A DNA stretch of 64,000 bases from Bradyrhizobium sp. SZCCT0148 (GTDB lineage Bacteria; Pseudomonadota; Alphaproteobacteria; Rhizobiales; Xanthobacteraceae). The notes under the pieces were generated by a model, which was not told the DNA's origin, made no database searches, and saw only the letters and a list, made by a program, of their open reading frames with translations. The stretch spans positions 434,001 through 498,000 of the forward strand of contig NZ_JAFCKT010000001.1 of NCBI RefSeq assembly GCF_018129985.1, written 5' to 3'. The position numbers were made by a program, and so were the translations under genes. The first letter of the stretch is position 1. Each line of letters opens with the position of its first letter. Positions 46,791 through 57,284 of the stretch are shown in pieces.

Positions 46791-48884
46791 TTACGCCGCC
46801 CTGATCTTGCCGAGGAAGTCGCTGACCTGGTGGCCGAGCTGGCGGCTCTGGGTTTCCAGCGTTTCGGAGGCTTGCTTGACGTTCTCCGCAGCCCCGGCGG
46901 CAGTGTCGGCATCGGCCTTCACGCCGCTGATGTTATCCGAGACATTCTTGGTGCCCTGCGCCGCATATTGCGTGCTCCGGGTGATCTCCTGAGTCGCCGC
47001 GCCCTGCTCCTGCACGGCGGCGGCGATCGCGGTTGCGACCTCGTTGACTTCGCCGATGATGCCGCCGATGGCCTGGATCGCGTTGATGGCATCGCCTGCG
47101 ACCTTCTGGATGTCGGCGATTTGTTCGGAAATCTCCTCCGTTGCCTTGGCGGTCTGGCTCGCCAGCGATTTTACTTCCGAGGCGACCACGGCAAAGCCGC
47201 GCCCGGCCTCGCCGGCGCGGGCGGCTTCGATCGTGGCATTGAGCGCGAGCAGGTTGGTCTGCGCCGCGATCGTGTTGATCAAACCGACGACCTCGCCGAT
47301 GCGCCCCGCGGACTGTGCCAATCCCTGCACGGTGCCGTCGGTCTCGCGGGCCTGGTTGACCGCGCGGCTGGCGATGCCTGCCGCATGCGCGGCCTGCTGG
47401 CTGATGTCGTTGATCGAGGCAGAGAGCTCTTCGGCGGCGGCCGCGACGCTCTCGACGCTGGAAGAGGCCTCGTTTGAAGCTCTGCCTGCAACCTCGACAC
47501 GCTCATTGGTCTGGCGGGACACTTCGGACAAGTCGCCCGAGGTCTTGCGCATCTCGCCGGAAGCCTCGCTGAGCTCGCCCAGCGACTTGCGCACCTCGCC
47601 TTCGAACTCACCGACATAGGCCTCGATCGCGCGCTGGCGCGCGGCCGCACCGGCGTTGCGCTCGCGCTCCTGCTCCTCGATCTTCAGCTTGTCGAGCGCT
47701 TGCTGTTTGAAGGTTTCCAGCGCGCCGGCGAGCGAGCCGATCTCGTCGCGTCGGTCGAGATAGCCGCTGTCGACGGCAAGATCGCCGCCGGCCACCTTGA
47801 GCATTGCGTCGCGAATCCGGTGCAGCGGGCTGATGACGCGGCGGCTGACTGCGAGCATGGCGGCGCCCGTGAACACGATGGCGGCGACGAGCAGGGCCAG
47901 TTGGATCAGCAGCGATTGCAGCGCGCCGGCGCGCTGGGCTGAGGCATGATCCCTGGCTGCGGCGAGTGCGGCATCGGCGAGCCTGATCGCGCTTGCCATG
48001 CGGCCGACCGAATAGGGGCTCCACTGGTTGGCGGTCATCGACGCCTTCTCGCCCTTGGCCACCGTGGCGATGATGCCGTCACGCGTGCCGGTATATTGCG
48101 GGTCGAAATAGACCGACTTGGTGTCCGCCATGGACGCGGACAGCGCCGGGGGCAGTTGCATGCCGGTGGCGGCCAGCTCGATCGCACTCCAGGCCGCATC
48201 GGTGGCACCGACAAATTTCGTAAAGGCGAGCTGGGCCTCCGGGGAGATCTTGCCGCTGGTCAAGGCATTGCCAACAATGACCGACGATTCGCCGGCGTTC
48301 TGGCGCAACAGCCAGGCCATCTGCTTGATCATCAGAAGCTGGTCGATCGTGGCGTCCTGGTGGTTGACGCTGGCTACGAGCACGGGCGACAGCTTTTCGA
48401 GAATGGTCATCAGCCCGTCCTCGCTCTCGAGATATTCCTTGGCGAGCGCGAGCCTGCGTGAGGCCTTGGGCTTGGCGACTTCGGTCCAGAACTCGGCTTG
48501 CTGCGCCAGTAGCGTCTTGTTCAGCCGCGCCAGATCGGTAACGATCGTGTCACGTTGCGGAATGTCGATCGCGGGAAGGATGTCGATAGCGCGCCCCAGG
48601 GCCGGCATCAGCTCGTCGCGAACGCCGCGAATGTATTTCTCGGTGGCGGGATCGACCTGGATGTCACTGGTCAACTGGCGGTTGGTGGTTGACCGGTCCG
48701 CCCGGATGTTGGCCATGGCCTTGAAGACATCGGCCGAGGCCGCTGCAATGTCGACGATCCGGCTGGCCTGCTGAAGCCGGATCCACGAGCTCCACGCGCT
48801 GATCGAGAAGCCGATGACGACGACCAGCGCCGTGGTGAAGATCACCGCCTTCAGCAGCGTGGATACGGACAAGCGGTTGAGCAT
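46791..48884 (-). CDS. methyl-accepting chemotaxis protein, first of a tandem pair
   Basis: This is a 697-residue chemoreceptor. It has an N-terminal helix ([28 protein letters not shown]), a periplasmic helical sensor (about 35-330) and a second helix. HAMP (near 355-405) and a signalling domain with hairpin tip [29 protein letters not shown] follow. No C-terminal CheR-docking pentapeptide is present. ATG 48884 aligns with the paralogue; 20 extra upstream residues are possible. The ligand is unknown. Confidence 0.93.
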   Translation of the reverse strand: MLNRLSVSTLLKAVIFTTALVVVIGFSISAWSSWIRLQQASRIVDIAAASADVFKAMANIRADRSTTNRQLTSDIQVDPATEKYIRGVRDELMPALGRAIDILPAIDIPQRDTIVTDLARLNKTLLAQQAEFWTEVAKPKASRRLALAKEYLESEDGLMTILEKLSPVLVASVNHQDATIDQLLMIKQMAWLLRQNAGESSVIVGNALTSGKISPEAQLAFTKFVGATDAAWSAIELAATGMQLPPALSASMADTKSVYFDPQYTGTRDGIIATVAKGEKASMTANQWSPYSVGRMASAIRLADAALAAARDHASAQRAGALQSLLIQLALLVAAIVFTGAAMLAVSRRVISPLHRIRDAMLKVAGGDLAVDSGYLDRRDEIGSLAGALETFKQQALDKLKIEEQERERNAGAAARQRAIEAYVGEFEGEVRKSLGELSEASGEMRKTSGDLSEVSRQTNERVEVAGRASNEASSSVESVAAAAEELSASINDISQQAAHAAGIASRAVNQARETDGTVQGLAQSAGRIGEVVGLINTIAAQTNLLALNATIEAARAGEAGRGFAVVASEVKSLASQTAKATEEISEQIADIQKVAGDAINAIQAIGGIIGEVNEVATAIAAAVQEQGAATQEITRSTQYAAQGTKNVSDNISGVKADADTAAGAAENVKQASETLETQSRQLGHQVSDFLGKIRAA

Positions 48885-49001
48885 CGGACACCTGGGTACG
48901 CGTTTGAAGTTTTCGGACGGCAGCCCCCGCCAACTTCGAAGCAAAGGAATGGGCGCAGCAAACGCCGATTCCTTGCGGCGCGCTTAGGGGCGCATTTGGC
49001 C

Positions 49002-49049
49002 CGAAAAGGGTAAAGACTTAGACAGTACTGCTGCTGTAAAATTACGTAT
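49002..49049 (-). promoter_or_regulatory. conserved upstream boxes of the first chemoreceptor gene
   Basis: Two 14-base blocks, CGAAAAGGGTAAAG (49002-49015) and GTAAAATTACGTAT (49036-49049), recur almost unchanged upstream of the paralogue at 51374-51422 with nearly the same spacing (20 against 21 bases). They lie about 118 bases before the ATG and are likely promoter or operator elements. Confidence 0.6.
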
Positions 49050-49154
49050 GCGTCAGCGTTTGCGGAGCTGTCGATCGGCTGAGATTTAGGCGCGCCATTC
49101 CGTCATCGTCCAAGCTTCGCCAGGACGATATCGACAGCATGGCGCCGCCGCGGC

Positions 49155-51248
49155 CTACGCTGCGCGGATCTTGCCGAGGAAGTCGCTGACCTCGTGGCCG
49201 AGCTGGCGGCTCTGGCTCTCCAGCATCTCGGAGGCGTGCTTCACGTGGTCGGCGGCCGCCGCGGCCGCATCCGCATCGGCCTTGACGCCGGTGATGTTGT
49301 CCGAGACGTTCTTTGTGCCTTGCGCGGCGAATTGCGTGCTACGGGTGATCTCCTGGGTCGCCGCGCCCTGCTCCTGCACGGCGGCGGCAATGGCAGTCGC
49401 CACCTCGTTCACTTCGCCGATGATGCCGCCGATGGTCTGGATCGCGTTGATGGCGTCGCCCGCGACCTTCTGGATGTCGGCGATCTGTTCGGAGATCTCC
49501 TCGGTCGCCTTCGCCGTCTGGCTGGCCAGCGACTTCACCTCGGAGGCGACCACGGCAAAGCCGCGTCCGGCCTCGCCCGCGCGTGCGGCCTCGATCGTGG
49601 CGTTGAGCGCGAGCAGATTGGTCTGCTGCGCGATGGTGTTGATGAGGCCGACGACCTCGCCGATGCGTCCCGCGGACTTCTGCAGGCCCTGCACGGTGCC
49701 GTCGGTCTCGCGCGCCTGTGTGACGGCGCGGCCGGCGATGCCGGCGGCGTGAGCGGCCTGCTGGCTGATGTCGTTGATGGAAGCCGAGAGCTCTTCAGCC
49801 GCCGCAGCAACGCTATCGACGCTGGTCGAGGCGTCGTTGGAGGCCTTGCCGGCCACCTGGACGCGATCGTTGGTCTGGCGCGAGACGGCGGAGAGGTCAC
49901 CTGAGGTCTTGCGCATCTCGCCGGAAGCTTCGCTCAATTCGCCCAGCGTCTTGCGTACCGCGCCCTCGAACTCGCCGACATAGGCCTCGACGGCGCGCTG
50001 GCGTGCGGACGCGCCTGTGTTGCGCTGGCGCTCCTGCTCTTCGATCTTGAGCTTGTCGGAGGCCTGCTGCTTGAAGGTCTCGAGCGCGCCGGCAAGCGCG
50101 CCGATCTCGTCCTGGCGATCGAGATAGCCGCTGTCGACGGCGAGATCGCCGCCAGCGACCTTGAGCATGGCGTCGCGGATCGTGTTGAGCGGGATGATGA
50201 CGCGGCGGCTCACCAGCATGATTGCGCCGACGGCGAGCCCGATCGCAAGCGCCAGCAGCACGAGCTGAACGCTCAGCGCGCGCTCCGCGGCGCTACGCTG
50301 ATCCTGCGTGTGGACCTTGGCAGCGTCGAGGGCGGCTTCGGCAACCGCAACCGCGCTCGCCATACGGCCGACCGTGATCGGGCTCCACTGGTTCGCCGTC
50401 ATCTCGGTCTTGTCGCCCTTGAGCAGGGCATCGGCGAGACGGTCACGCAACGCCAGATACTGCGGATCGAAATAGGCGGTCTTGGCGGCGGCCATGGCGG
50501 ACGCGAGCGCCGGCGGCAATTGCATGCCTGAGGTCGACAATTCGAGCGCCTTCCACATCGCGCTCGTGCCGCCGACATATTGGGTATAGTTGTAGCGTCC
50601 CTCCGGGGTGATCTTGCCGGCGGCGAGCCCCATCGAGACGATCAGCGAGGCCTCGCCGGCGGTGTTGCGCAGCAGCCAGGCGTTCTGCTTGATCGACAGC
50701 AACTGGTCGATCTCGGCGTCCTGGTGGTTAACGGTGGCGGCCAGCGTGTTCGACAGCTTGTCGAGCACGTCAAGCAGGCCCTGCGTCGTCTCCATATACT
50801 CCTTGGAGAGGCCAGCGCGCCTCTGATCCCTGGGCTTGGCGACATCCTCCCAGAACTGCTTCTGCTCTTCGACCAGCAGCTTGTAGAGGCGCGACAGCTC
50901 CGGCACCAGCGTTGCCGACTGCGGGAATTCCATGCTCGGCAGCAGCTCGAGTGCGCGTGCCATCGCCGGCATCTGGGCATCCCGGAGCGCACGCAGGTAT
51001 TTCTCGATCTCGGCATCCATCGGCTCGGTCGCGTTCAGAAGCCGCGTGGTGGTGGAGCGATCGGTGCGCAGATTGTGCATTGCCTTGAACAGATCGGCGG
51101 AGGCGTCGGCGATCTGCGAGATGCGGTTGGCGGTCTTGAGGCGATGCCAGGACTCGTAGGCGGTGAGCGAAAGTGCGATCACCACGCAGATCGACGTAAT
51201 CGCAATCACTGTCTTCAACAGCGCAGATACGGTCAGGCGATTCAACAT
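49155..51248 (-). CDS. methyl-accepting chemotaxis protein, second of a tandem pair
   Basis: This 697-residue chemoreceptor is identical in length and architecture to its neighbour. The signalling half is nearly identical; the periplasmic sensor half (35-330) has diverged but aligns without gaps by eye. The ATG at 51248 has GGGGGA upstream. It too lacks a C-terminal pentapeptide. The 270-base spacer to the first copy contains only that copy's promoter region. Confidence 0.93.
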   Translation of the reverse strand: MLNRLTVSALLKTVIAITSICVVIALSLTAYESWHRLKTANRISQIADASADLFKAMHNLRTDRSTTTRLLNATEPMDAEIEKYLRALRDAQMPAMARALELLPSMEFPQSATLVPELSRLYKLLVEEQKQFWEDVAKPRDQRRAGLSKEYMETTQGLLDVLDKLSNTLAATVNHQDAEIDQLLSIKQNAWLLRNTAGEASLIVSMGLAAGKITPEGRYNYTQYVGGTSAMWKALELSTSGMQLPPALASAMAAAKTAYFDPQYLALRDRLADALLKGDKTEMTANQWSPITVGRMASAVAVAEAALDAAKVHTQDQRSAAERALSVQLVLLALAIGLAVGAIMLVSRRVIIPLNTIRDAMLKVAGGDLAVDSGYLDRQDEIGALAGALETFKQQASDKLKIEEQERQRNTGASARQRAVEAYVGEFEGAVRKTLGELSEASGEMRKTSGDLSAVSRQTNDRVQVAGKASNDASTSVDSVAAAAEELSASINDISQQAAHAAGIAGRAVTQARETDGTVQGLQKSAGRIGEVVGLINTIAQQTNLLALNATIEAARAGEAGRGFAVVASEVKSLASQTAKATEEISEQIADIQKVAGDAINAIQTIGGIIGEVNEVATAIAAAVQEQGAATQEITRSTQFAAQGTKNVSDNITGVKADADAAAAAADHVKHASEMLESQSRQLGHEVSDFLGKIRAA

Positions 51249-51373
51249 CGAAGTCCCCCAAAATCCCATTTCAAAGTTCGTCAGACGCCCGGCAAAACCG
51301 AGAAAACAGGGGCGTGAATCGGCAATTCAATACCGTCGCAGCTCGCGGCAGCGGACGATTTCGCTATCTGAAA

Positions 51374-51422
51374 CGAAAAGGGTAAAGTTTTTGGCTGCCG
51401 GCTTGACGGTAGAATTACGTAT
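51374..51422 (-). promoter_or_regulatory. conserved upstream boxes of the second chemoreceptor gene
   Basis: CGAAAAGGGTAAAG (51374-51387) and GTAGAATTACGTAT (51409-51422) repeat the boxes ahead of the first chemoreceptor gene with one base change. They lie about 126 bases before the ATG. Confidence 0.6.
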
Positions 51423-51452
51423 TTACTAAAGGTTGCAAAGGGTTGCCCCAAT

Positions 51453-51477
51453 GGAACCGGAGTGCGAGGCCGGCGTT
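51453..51477 (+). promoter_or_regulatory. EcfG-type general stress promoter of the 51-residue membrane protein gene
   Basis: GGAAC (51453-51457) and CGTT (51474-51477) are separated by 16 bases, an exact consensus match, 38 bases before the ATG at 51516. Confidence 0.8.
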
Positions 51478-51515
51478 AGCACCTGGTTGGTCACTAGCCT
51501 GAAGGGGGCTCTGCA

Positions 51516-51671
51516 ATGCTGGTCGGCGTACTCGTCACATTCCTCGTCGTCATTCTCGTCCTTTACCTCATCAACATGCTGCCGCTGGACGGCCGCGCCA
51601 AGCAGATCGCCCGCGTGGTGGTCATCATCATCGGCATCGTGTCGCTGCTGAAGTATCTCGCGGTGTTCTAG
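51516..51671 (+). CDS. Thivi_2564-like small membrane protein
   Basis: This 51-residue protein has two hydrophobic helices separated by NMLPLDGRAKQIAR. The pattern (helix, M-P-L-D-G, basic turn, second helix) resembles the Thivi_2564 family of tiny membrane proteins, from memory. GAAGGGGG lies about seven bases before the ATG and an EcfG promoter lies upstream. It is flanked by divergent and convergent genes, so it is monocistronic. Confidence 0.75.
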   Translation: MLVGVLVTFLVVILVLYLINMLPLDGRAKQIARVVVIIIGIVSLLKYLAVF

Positions 51672-51747
51672 GGCGTCAGCCCGCATGCGCGCAGCGAGGG
51701 ACAGTTGTTCGGATGTCACTTCGCTGATCCGGGCTGCGTCAAACAAA

Positions 51748-51773
51748 AAAGCCCCGGTGTGAGCCGGGGCTTT
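51748..51773 (-). terminator. Rho-independent terminator of the malate synthase gene
   Basis: A 10-bp stem (AAAGCCCCGG and complement) with a 6-base loop is followed on the minus strand by TTTTTTG. It lies 21 bases beyond the glcB stop. The plus-strand small gene may use the same stem. Confidence 0.85.
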
Positions 51774-51793
51774 GATGTCTGAACAACGGGGCC

Positions 51794-53959
51794 TCAGCCG
51801 GCCGCTTTCGCTTCGCGACGACGGGCGGTGAGGATGTATTCGGTGTAGCCGTTCGGCTGCTCGCGGCCCTTGAAAATCAGGTCGCACGCAGCCTTGAAGG
51901 CTGTGCCGTCGAAGGCAGGCGCCATCGGCTTGTAGATGGCATCGCTGGCGTTCTGCTTGTCGACGACGACCGCCATGCGCTTGAGCGATTCCATCACCTG
52001 CGCTTCGGTGATCACGCCCTGGTGCAGCCAGTTGGCGAGATGCTGGCTGGAGATGCGCAAGGTGGCGCGGTCTTCCATCAGGCCGACATCGTGGATGTCA
52101 GGCACCTTGGAGCAGCCGACGCCCTGGTCGATCCAGCGCACGACGTAGCCCAGGATACCCTGACAGTTGTTGTCGATTTCCTGCTTGACGTCGTCGGGCG
52201 CCCAGTTCGACTTCGACACCGGAATGGTGAGGATGTCTTCGAGCTTCGCGCGCGGCCCGCCCTTGGTCAGCTCCTGCTGACGCGCGATGACGTTGACCTG
52301 GTGGTAGTGCAGGGCGTGCAGCGTTGCCGCGGTCGGTGAGGGCACCCACGCCGTGGTGGCGCCGGCCTGCGGATGGCCGAGCTTCTGCTGCAACATGTCA
52401 GCCATCTTGTCCGGCGCCGCCCACATTCCCTTGCCGATCTGGGCATGGCCGGGCAGGCCGCAGGTCAGACCCATGTCGACGTTCCAGTCCTCATAGGCCT
52501 TGATCCAGGCCTGCGCCTTCATCTCGTTCTTGCGGATCATCGGGCCCGCTTCCATCGAGGTGTGGATCTCGTCGCCGGTACGGTCGAGGAAGCCGGTGTT
52601 GATGAACATGATGCGCTTGGAGGCGCGCTGGATGCAGGCCTTGAGGTTGACGGTAGTGCGCCGCTCCTCGTCCATGATGCCGACCTTGAGGGTGTTCTCG
52701 TGCAGCGACAGCATCTTCTCGACGCGGTCGAAGATCTCGCAGGTCAGCGACACCTCGTCCGGACCGTGCATCTTCGGCTTGACGATATAGGCAGATCCCG
52801 TGCGGCTGTTCTTGACCTTGGAGTTGCCCTTGAGGTCGTGGATGGCGAGCAGGCCCGAGACGGCGGCGTCGAGCAGGCCTTCCGGGATCTCCTCGCCCTT
52901 CTCGTCCAGCACCGCGTCGGTGAACATGTGGTGACCGCAATTGCGCATCAGCAGCAGGCTGCGGCCGTGCAGCTTGAGCTCGCCCTTGCCGTCAGGCGTC
53001 TTGTAGCTGCGGTCGGCGTTGAGCGAGCGGGTCAGCGTCTTGCCGCCCTTCTCGAAGTCCGCCGACAGCGTGCCGTTCATCAGGCCGAGCGTGTTGCGGT
53101 AGACCAGCACCTTGTCCTCGGCATCGACCGCTGCGACCGAGTCTTCCATGTCGAGGATGGTGGAGACCGCGGACTCCATGATCATGTCGGCGACGCCGGC
53201 CGGATCGTCCTTGCCGATCGCGCTGCTGCGGTCGATCTTGACCTCGACATGCAGGCCGTTGTTGACGAGCAGCACGGCGCTCGGCGCTGTCGCATCGCCC
53301 TGGAAGCCGGCGAACTGCGCCGCATTCTTCAGCGCGGTGGCGTTGCCGCTCTTCAGCTTCACCGCGAGCTGGCCCGCGACGACGCTGTAGGCGGTGACGT
53401 CGGTGTGGCTGCCGGTTGCAAGCGGCGCGGCGGCGTCGAGGAAGGCCTTGGCCTTTGCGATCACCTTGTCGCCGCGCGCCTTGTTGTAGCCCTTGCCGCT
53501 CTCGGACGGGTCATGCGGAATCGCGTCGGTGCCGTAGAAGGCATCATAAAGCGAGCCCCAGCGTGCATTCGCCGCGTTGAGCGCGTAGCGCGCGTTGGTG
53601 AGGGGCACGACGAGCTGCGGGCCGCAGATCTTGCCGATCTCCTCATCGACATTGGCAGTCTCGACCTTCTGGGTCGCCGGCTCCGGAACGAGATAGCCGA
53701 TCTCCTTCAGGAAGGCGGTATACGCATTGAGGTCGAACGCCTTGCCCTTGTTGGCGCGGTGCCAGTCGTCGATCTTGGTCTGCAGCGTGTCGCGCACCGC
53801 CAGCAACGCGCGATTCTTCGGCCCCAGATCCTTGATGATGGCGGCAAGCCCCGCCCAGAAGGTATCAGGCGCGATCCCCGTTTTCGGGGCCGCTTCGTTG
53901 GCGATGAAATCGAACAGAACAGGGGCGATCTTCAATCCGTGGGCGTCGACGCGTTTCAT
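51794..53959 (-). CDS. glcB: malate synthase G
   Basis: This 721-residue enzyme condenses glyoxylate with acetyl-CoA to malate. It has the family's full length. Recognisable segments include [74 protein letters not shown] and the C-terminal [14 protein letters not shown]. The gene is monocistronic with its own terminator. It serves glyoxylate metabolism and growth on C2 compounds. Confidence 0.97.
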   Translation of the reverse strand: MKRVDAHGLKIAPVLFDFIANEAAPKTGIAPDTFWAGLAAIIKDLGPKNRALLAVRDTLQTKIDDWHRANKGKAFDLNAYTAFLKEIGYLVPEPATQKVETANVDEEIGKICGPQLVVPLTNARYALNAANARWGSLYDAFYGTDAIPHDPSESGKGYNKARGDKVIAKAKAFLDAAAPLATGSHTDVTAYSVVAGQLAVKLKSGNATALKNAAQFAGFQGDATAPSAVLLVNNGLHVEVKIDRSSAIGKDDPAGVADMIMESAVSTILDMEDSVAAVDAEDKVLVYRNTLGLMNGTLSADFEKGGKTLTRSLNADRSYKTPDGKGELKLHGRSLLLMRNCGHHMFTDAVLDEKGEEIPEGLLDAAVSGLLAIHDLKGNSKVKNSRTGSAYIVKPKMHGPDEVSLTCEIFDRVEKMLSLHENTLKVGIMDEERRTTVNLKACIQRASKRIMFINTGFLDRTGDEIHTSMEAGPMIRKNEMKAQAWIKAYEDWNVDMGLTCGLPGHAQIGKGMWAAPDKMADMLQQKLGHPQAGATTAWVPSPTAATLHALHYHQVNVIARQQELTKGGPRAKLEDILTIPVSKSNWAPDDVKQEIDNNCQGILGYVVRWIDQGVGCSKVPDIHDVGLMEDRATLRISSQHLANWLHQGVITEAQVMESLKRMAVVVDKQNASDAIYKPMAPAFDGTAFKAACDLIFKGREQPNGYTEYILTARRREAKAAG

Positions 53960-54317
53960 GATGGGCTTTCTTGTTGGAAATGGCTGTTTTTGGCTGCTTT
54001 TGACCCGATAGGCAGCAAAATGCGCCCATGAAGGACGGCTTTCGGGGCCTTATTAGCCTCAAAATCAGGGCGGTGAGAAGACCCCTAAAGGTCTGTCAAA
54101 ATGTCAAGGAGAGAGGGGAGGTCGGCGTGGCGCTGTCATTCCCCGCGACCCGGCTGCGCCACGGCTTCGCCGGGGTTGAAGTCCAAGAGCGCCGAAGCTT
54201 CAGCGTAGGCGGCAAGCAAGGAATTCAGGACGCCGCGCCTTCTCTGTAACCCGACACTGTCTCGGCAATACTGGGTCGCCCGGTCAAGCCGGGCGATGAC
54301 AGCGGAGTAGGACGGCC
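53960..54317. other. 358-base intergenic region, glcB to cysNC
   Basis: No gene is supported here. The left part should hold the glcB promoter (minus strand). The right part holds a REP-like palindrome at 54276-54296. A 61-codon minus frame across it (including VIARLDRATQ) is the kind of translated intergenic repeat often seen in Bradyrhizobium genomes. Confidence 0.55.
54276..54296. repeat. REP-like palindromic intergenic element
   Basis: TCGCCCGG-N5-CCGGGCGA forms an 8-bp perfect inverted repeat in the intergenic sequence just downstream of cysNC. The surrounding wording (GGTCGCCCGGTCAAGCCGGGCGATGAC when read through) is, from memory, a frequent dispersed repeat in Bradyrhizobiaceae. Confidence 0.5.
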
Positions 54318-56234
54318 TCAAATATTCGCCGCGAGGTCCACGACCTCGTCGAACAGCACACCGGTCGTCTTCAGCATCTGTTCGATCTCGTCCGCCGCCT
54401 CGGCAACCGTCCGCGTTGAGGTATCAATCACGAGTTCGGCGGCCTCAGGCTGCTCGTAGTCGTTGCCGATGCCGGTGAACGACGCCAGCGCGCCGGCGCG
54501 GGCCTTCTTGTAGTGTCCCTTGGGATCGCGATCCTCGCAGACTTCTGCCGGTGTCGCGACATGGATCTCGCGGAACGCTGCGTCGGCGATGCGCCGCGCG
54601 ATGGCGCGGTCCTCGCGGGCGGGTGAGACCGCCGCGACGATAGCGATATGGCCGTTGCGTGCGAGATGGGTGGCGACTTCGGCAAGCCTGCGGATGTTCT
54701 CGCTGCGATCGGCCGCAGAGAAACCGAGATCGCTATTGAGCCCGGCGCGCAGCGTGTCCCCGTCGAGCAGGACCGGCGAGCCGCCATTGCTGAACAGCCG
54801 CCGCTCCAGCGCCTTGGCGAGTGTCGACTTGCCCGAGGCGGGCAGGCCGGTGAGCCAGACCACGGCGCCATTGTGCCGATAGCGCGCGGAGCGTTCATCG
54901 GGACGCAGCGCGGATTCCACCGGCACGATGTCGACCGGCACGGCGCGCTGGCCGGCATCGACCGACAGCACGAGGCCGCCGCCGGCGATGCGCCCCGAGA
55001 CTTCGATCACAAGGCGTCCGGTGCGCGGATTCTCGGTGTAGGGATCCGTGGCAATCGGATTCGACAGCGAGATGTCGATCTCGCCGACGTGGTTGCGGCC
55101 GATCGCCTTGTTCTCGACGCTCGATAGCTCGCCCGGATCGACCGCCTTTTCGATCGCCACCACCGTGGCGCGGCTTTCCTTCGGTCCGCAGCGAACCAGC
55201 AGCTGGTCGCCCTTGGCGAGCGGCTTGTCGTGCAGCCAGAAGATGCGGGCGCGCAGCCGCCGCGTCTCGCGCGGCGCAGCGCTCACATGCGAAATGATAT
55301 CGCCGCGCTCGATGAACAATTCGCGGTCGAGCGTGATGCCGACCGAGCGGCCGGCGCCCTGCCGTCCCGCCACCGGCGTAACCGGCCAGCTCTCGACGCT
55401 TTTGATTTTGGCGATCTTGCCGGCCGGCATGATTACGATCTCGTCGCCGGCAATGAGGCTGCCGGATTCGATCCGGCCGGCCACGATGCGGCGGTCGTCG
55501 AACTTGTAGATCGCCTGCACCGGCAGTCGCAGCGCCAGCGCTTCCAGCGGCCGAGCCGGCTCGAGAGCGTCGAGCGCTTCGACCACCGTCGGACCCTTGT
55601 ACCAGCCGATCCGGTCGGTACGATCAGCAACGCCGTCGCCGTCGCGCGCCGAGATCGGGATCACTGCCGTGGGCTTCACGCCGAGGCCGTTCAGATGCGC
55701 GGAAATCTCGTCGCTGATCTCCTCGAAACGCTCTGCGGAGAAGTCGACGCGGTCCATCTTGTTGACGACGATCGCAACCTGCTTCACGCCGAGCAGATGC
55801 AGGAGATAGCCGTGGCGCCGCGTCTGGTCGCGCACGCCTTCGAGCGCGTCGATGATCAGCACCGCGCCGTCGGCCTGCGAGGCGCCGGTGATCATGTTGC
55901 GCAGGAATTCGGCGTGGCCGGGCGCGTCGATCAGCACGATGTCGCGCGAATTGGTGCGGAAGCGGATCTGCGTGGTGTCGATGGTGATACCCTGGTCGCG
56001 CTCGGTCTGCAGGGCGTCGAGCAGGAACGACCATTCGAACGGCATGCCGCGCCGCGCGCTGACGGCCTTGAGCATTTCCAGCTTGCCGTCGGGCAGGCTG
56101 CCGGTCTCGTGCAAGAGGCGGCCGACCAGCGTCGATTTGCCGTGGTCGACATGGCCCACGATGACGATGCGGACCTGCGGTCGCGTCGTGCCGTTCGGGG
56201 TGGCGGGCGGGGCGGGGGTGACGATCATGTTCAT
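54318..56234 (-). CDS. cysNC: bifunctional sulfate adenylyltransferase subunit 1/APS kinase
   Basis: This is a 638-residue fusion. The N-terminal elongation-factor-like GTPase (GHVDHGKST 27-35, DAPGH, NKMD) is CysN, which drives APS synthesis with CysD. The C-terminal domain (from about 455; P-loop GLPASGKS 463-470) is APS kinase (CysC), which makes PAPS. The start at 56234 has no strong ribosome site, but cysD ends only 20 bases upstream, so coupling is likely. Rhizobia call such fusions NodQ or CysNC. Confidence 0.95.
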   Translation of the reverse strand: MNMIVTPAPPATPNGTTRPQVRIVIVGHVDHGKSTLVGRLLHETGSLPDGKLEMLKAVSARRGMPFEWSFLLDALQTERDQGITIDTTQIRFRTNSRDIVLIDAPGHAEFLRNMITGASQADGAVLIIDALEGVRDQTRRHGYLLHLLGVKQVAIVVNKMDRVDFSAERFEEISDEISAHLNGLGVKPTAVIPISARDGDGVADRTDRIGWYKGPTVVEALDALEPARPLEALALRLPVQAIYKFDDRRIVAGRIESGSLIAGDEIVIMPAGKIAKIKSVESWPVTPVAGRQGAGRSVGITLDRELFIERGDIISHVSAAPRETRRLRARIFWLHDKPLAKGDQLLVRCGPKESRATVVAIEKAVDPGELSSVENKAIGRNHVGEIDISLSNPIATDPYTENPRTGRLVIEVSGRIAGGGLVLSVDAGQRAVPVDIVPVESALRPDERSARYRHNGAVVWLTGLPASGKSTLAKALERRLFSNGGSPVLLDGDTLRAGLNSDLGFSAADRSENIRRLAEVATHLARNGHIAIVAAVSPAREDRAIARRIADAAFREIHVATPAEVCEDRDPKGHYKKARAGALASFTGIGNDYEQPEAAELVIDTSTRTVAEAADEIEQMLKTTGVLFDEVVDLAANI

Positions 56235-56254
56235 GTCGCGCTCGCGTGCTGGGA

Positions 56255-57151
56255 TCAGAGATAGCCGGCGACGCGCAGGCGCTCGAAGGCGTCCTCGGTC
56301 TCGTGGTCGAGCGCACGGCCGGCGCGCTCCGGCACCTTGGTCTGCTCGAGTTCGATCAGGATCTCGTCGATATTGGACGCGGTCGACGCGACCGGATTGG
56401 TGATGTCCTGATCCCCCAGCGAGCGATAACGCTTGCCGTCCTTGGCGAGATACAGCGGGATGATCGGGATGTTCTCCCGCTTGGTGTAGGCCCAGATGTC
56501 GGCCTCGGTCCAATGCAGGATCGGATGGATACGCAAATGCGCGCCCTGCGGCGGCGAGGCGTTGAAATGGTCCCAGAATTCCGGCGGTTGGTCGCGCACG
56601 TCCCAATTGCCTTCGAGCCCGCGGGGCGAGAACACGCGCTCCTTGGCGCGCGTTGCCTCCTCGTCGCGGCGGATGCCGGCGATCAAGCCGTCGAAGCCGT
56701 ATTTGGCGAGCGCCATCTTGAGGCCTTCGGTCTTCCGCGCAGCGGAGCGCGCAGCCGGTGGCAGCGTCGGATCGACGGCATCGATGGGCGGGCAGGGTTC
56801 GACGCGCAGATCGAGTTCCCATTCTTTGCCGTAGTGATCGCGAAAGCGGTACATCTCCGGAAATTTCTTGCCGGTGTCGACATGCAGCGCCGGGAATGGA
56901 ACCCGGCTGAAAAACGCCTTCCGCGCCAGCCAGATCATGACGTTGGAGTCCTTGCCGAGCGACCACAGCAGGGCGATCTTCTTCAAGCGGGCAAATGCCT
57001 CGCGGAAGATGTAGATGCTCTGTGCCTCCAACTGGTCGAGATGGTCCATGCTGGGAGCGGTCTGCGTGACGGGAATTTGCGTGGAAACGGGAACGGTGAA
57101 GCCCAGCCCATCTGCGCCGGAATCGGACCTGAGAAGATGCATCTCTGCCAC
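56255..57151 (-). CDS. cysD: sulfate adenylyltransferase subunit 2
   Basis: This 298-residue ATP-pyrophosphatase family protein has the PP-loop LWSLGKDSNVM and later segments GIRRDEEATRAKERVFSPRG and LHWTEADIWAYTKREN, all diagnostic of CysD. With CysN it activates sulfate to APS. ATG 57151 or 57142 are both possible. It is divergent from cysG across 133 bases. Confidence 0.96.
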   Translation of the reverse strand: MAEMHLLRSDSGADGLGFTVPVSTQIPVTQTAPSMDHLDQLEAQSIYIFREAFARLKKIALLWSLGKDSNVMIWLARKAFFSRVPFPALHVDTGKKFPEMYRFRDHYGKEWELDLRVEPCPPIDAVDPTLPPAARSAARKTEGLKMALAKYGFDGLIAGIRRDEEATRAKERVFSPRGLEGNWDVRDQPPEFWDHFNASPPQGAHLRIHPILHWTEADIWAYTKRENIPIIPLYLAKDGKRYRSLGDQDITNPVASTASNIDEILIELEQTKVPERAGRALDHETEDAFERLRVAGYL

Positions 57152-57284
57152 TTTGCGTCTGGAGGCGAAAATTCTATAGTTGCGTTGCGCAGGAGAAGGA
57201 AAAATTTTCTCTTTGCGCGCTCAAAACGACACATATATAGAAAATAATTCCAGTCAACCCTGGATGTGGGGAAGCGGGTATCGC
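57152..57284. promoter_or_regulatory. divergent cysD/cysG control region
   Basis: This A+T-rich 133-base region must carry both sulfur-assimilation promoters. It contains the dyad GAGAA-N9-TTCTC (57193-57211) flanked by two TTGCGC direct copies (57185 and 57213). A LysR-type (CysB/Cbl-like) operator is a reasonable guess, not shown. Confidence 0.4.

Noticed and set aside
52373..54031. 552-codon open frame on the plus strand opposite malate synthase G
   Set aside because: It is antisense to a full-length conserved gene, its translation is Arg/Val/Leu/Gln-rich without motifs, and it reflects high third-position GC.
54136..54321. 61-codon minus-strand frame containing VIARLDRATQ
   Set aside because: Matches a translated intergenic repeat rather than a protein, and contains the palindrome at 54276.
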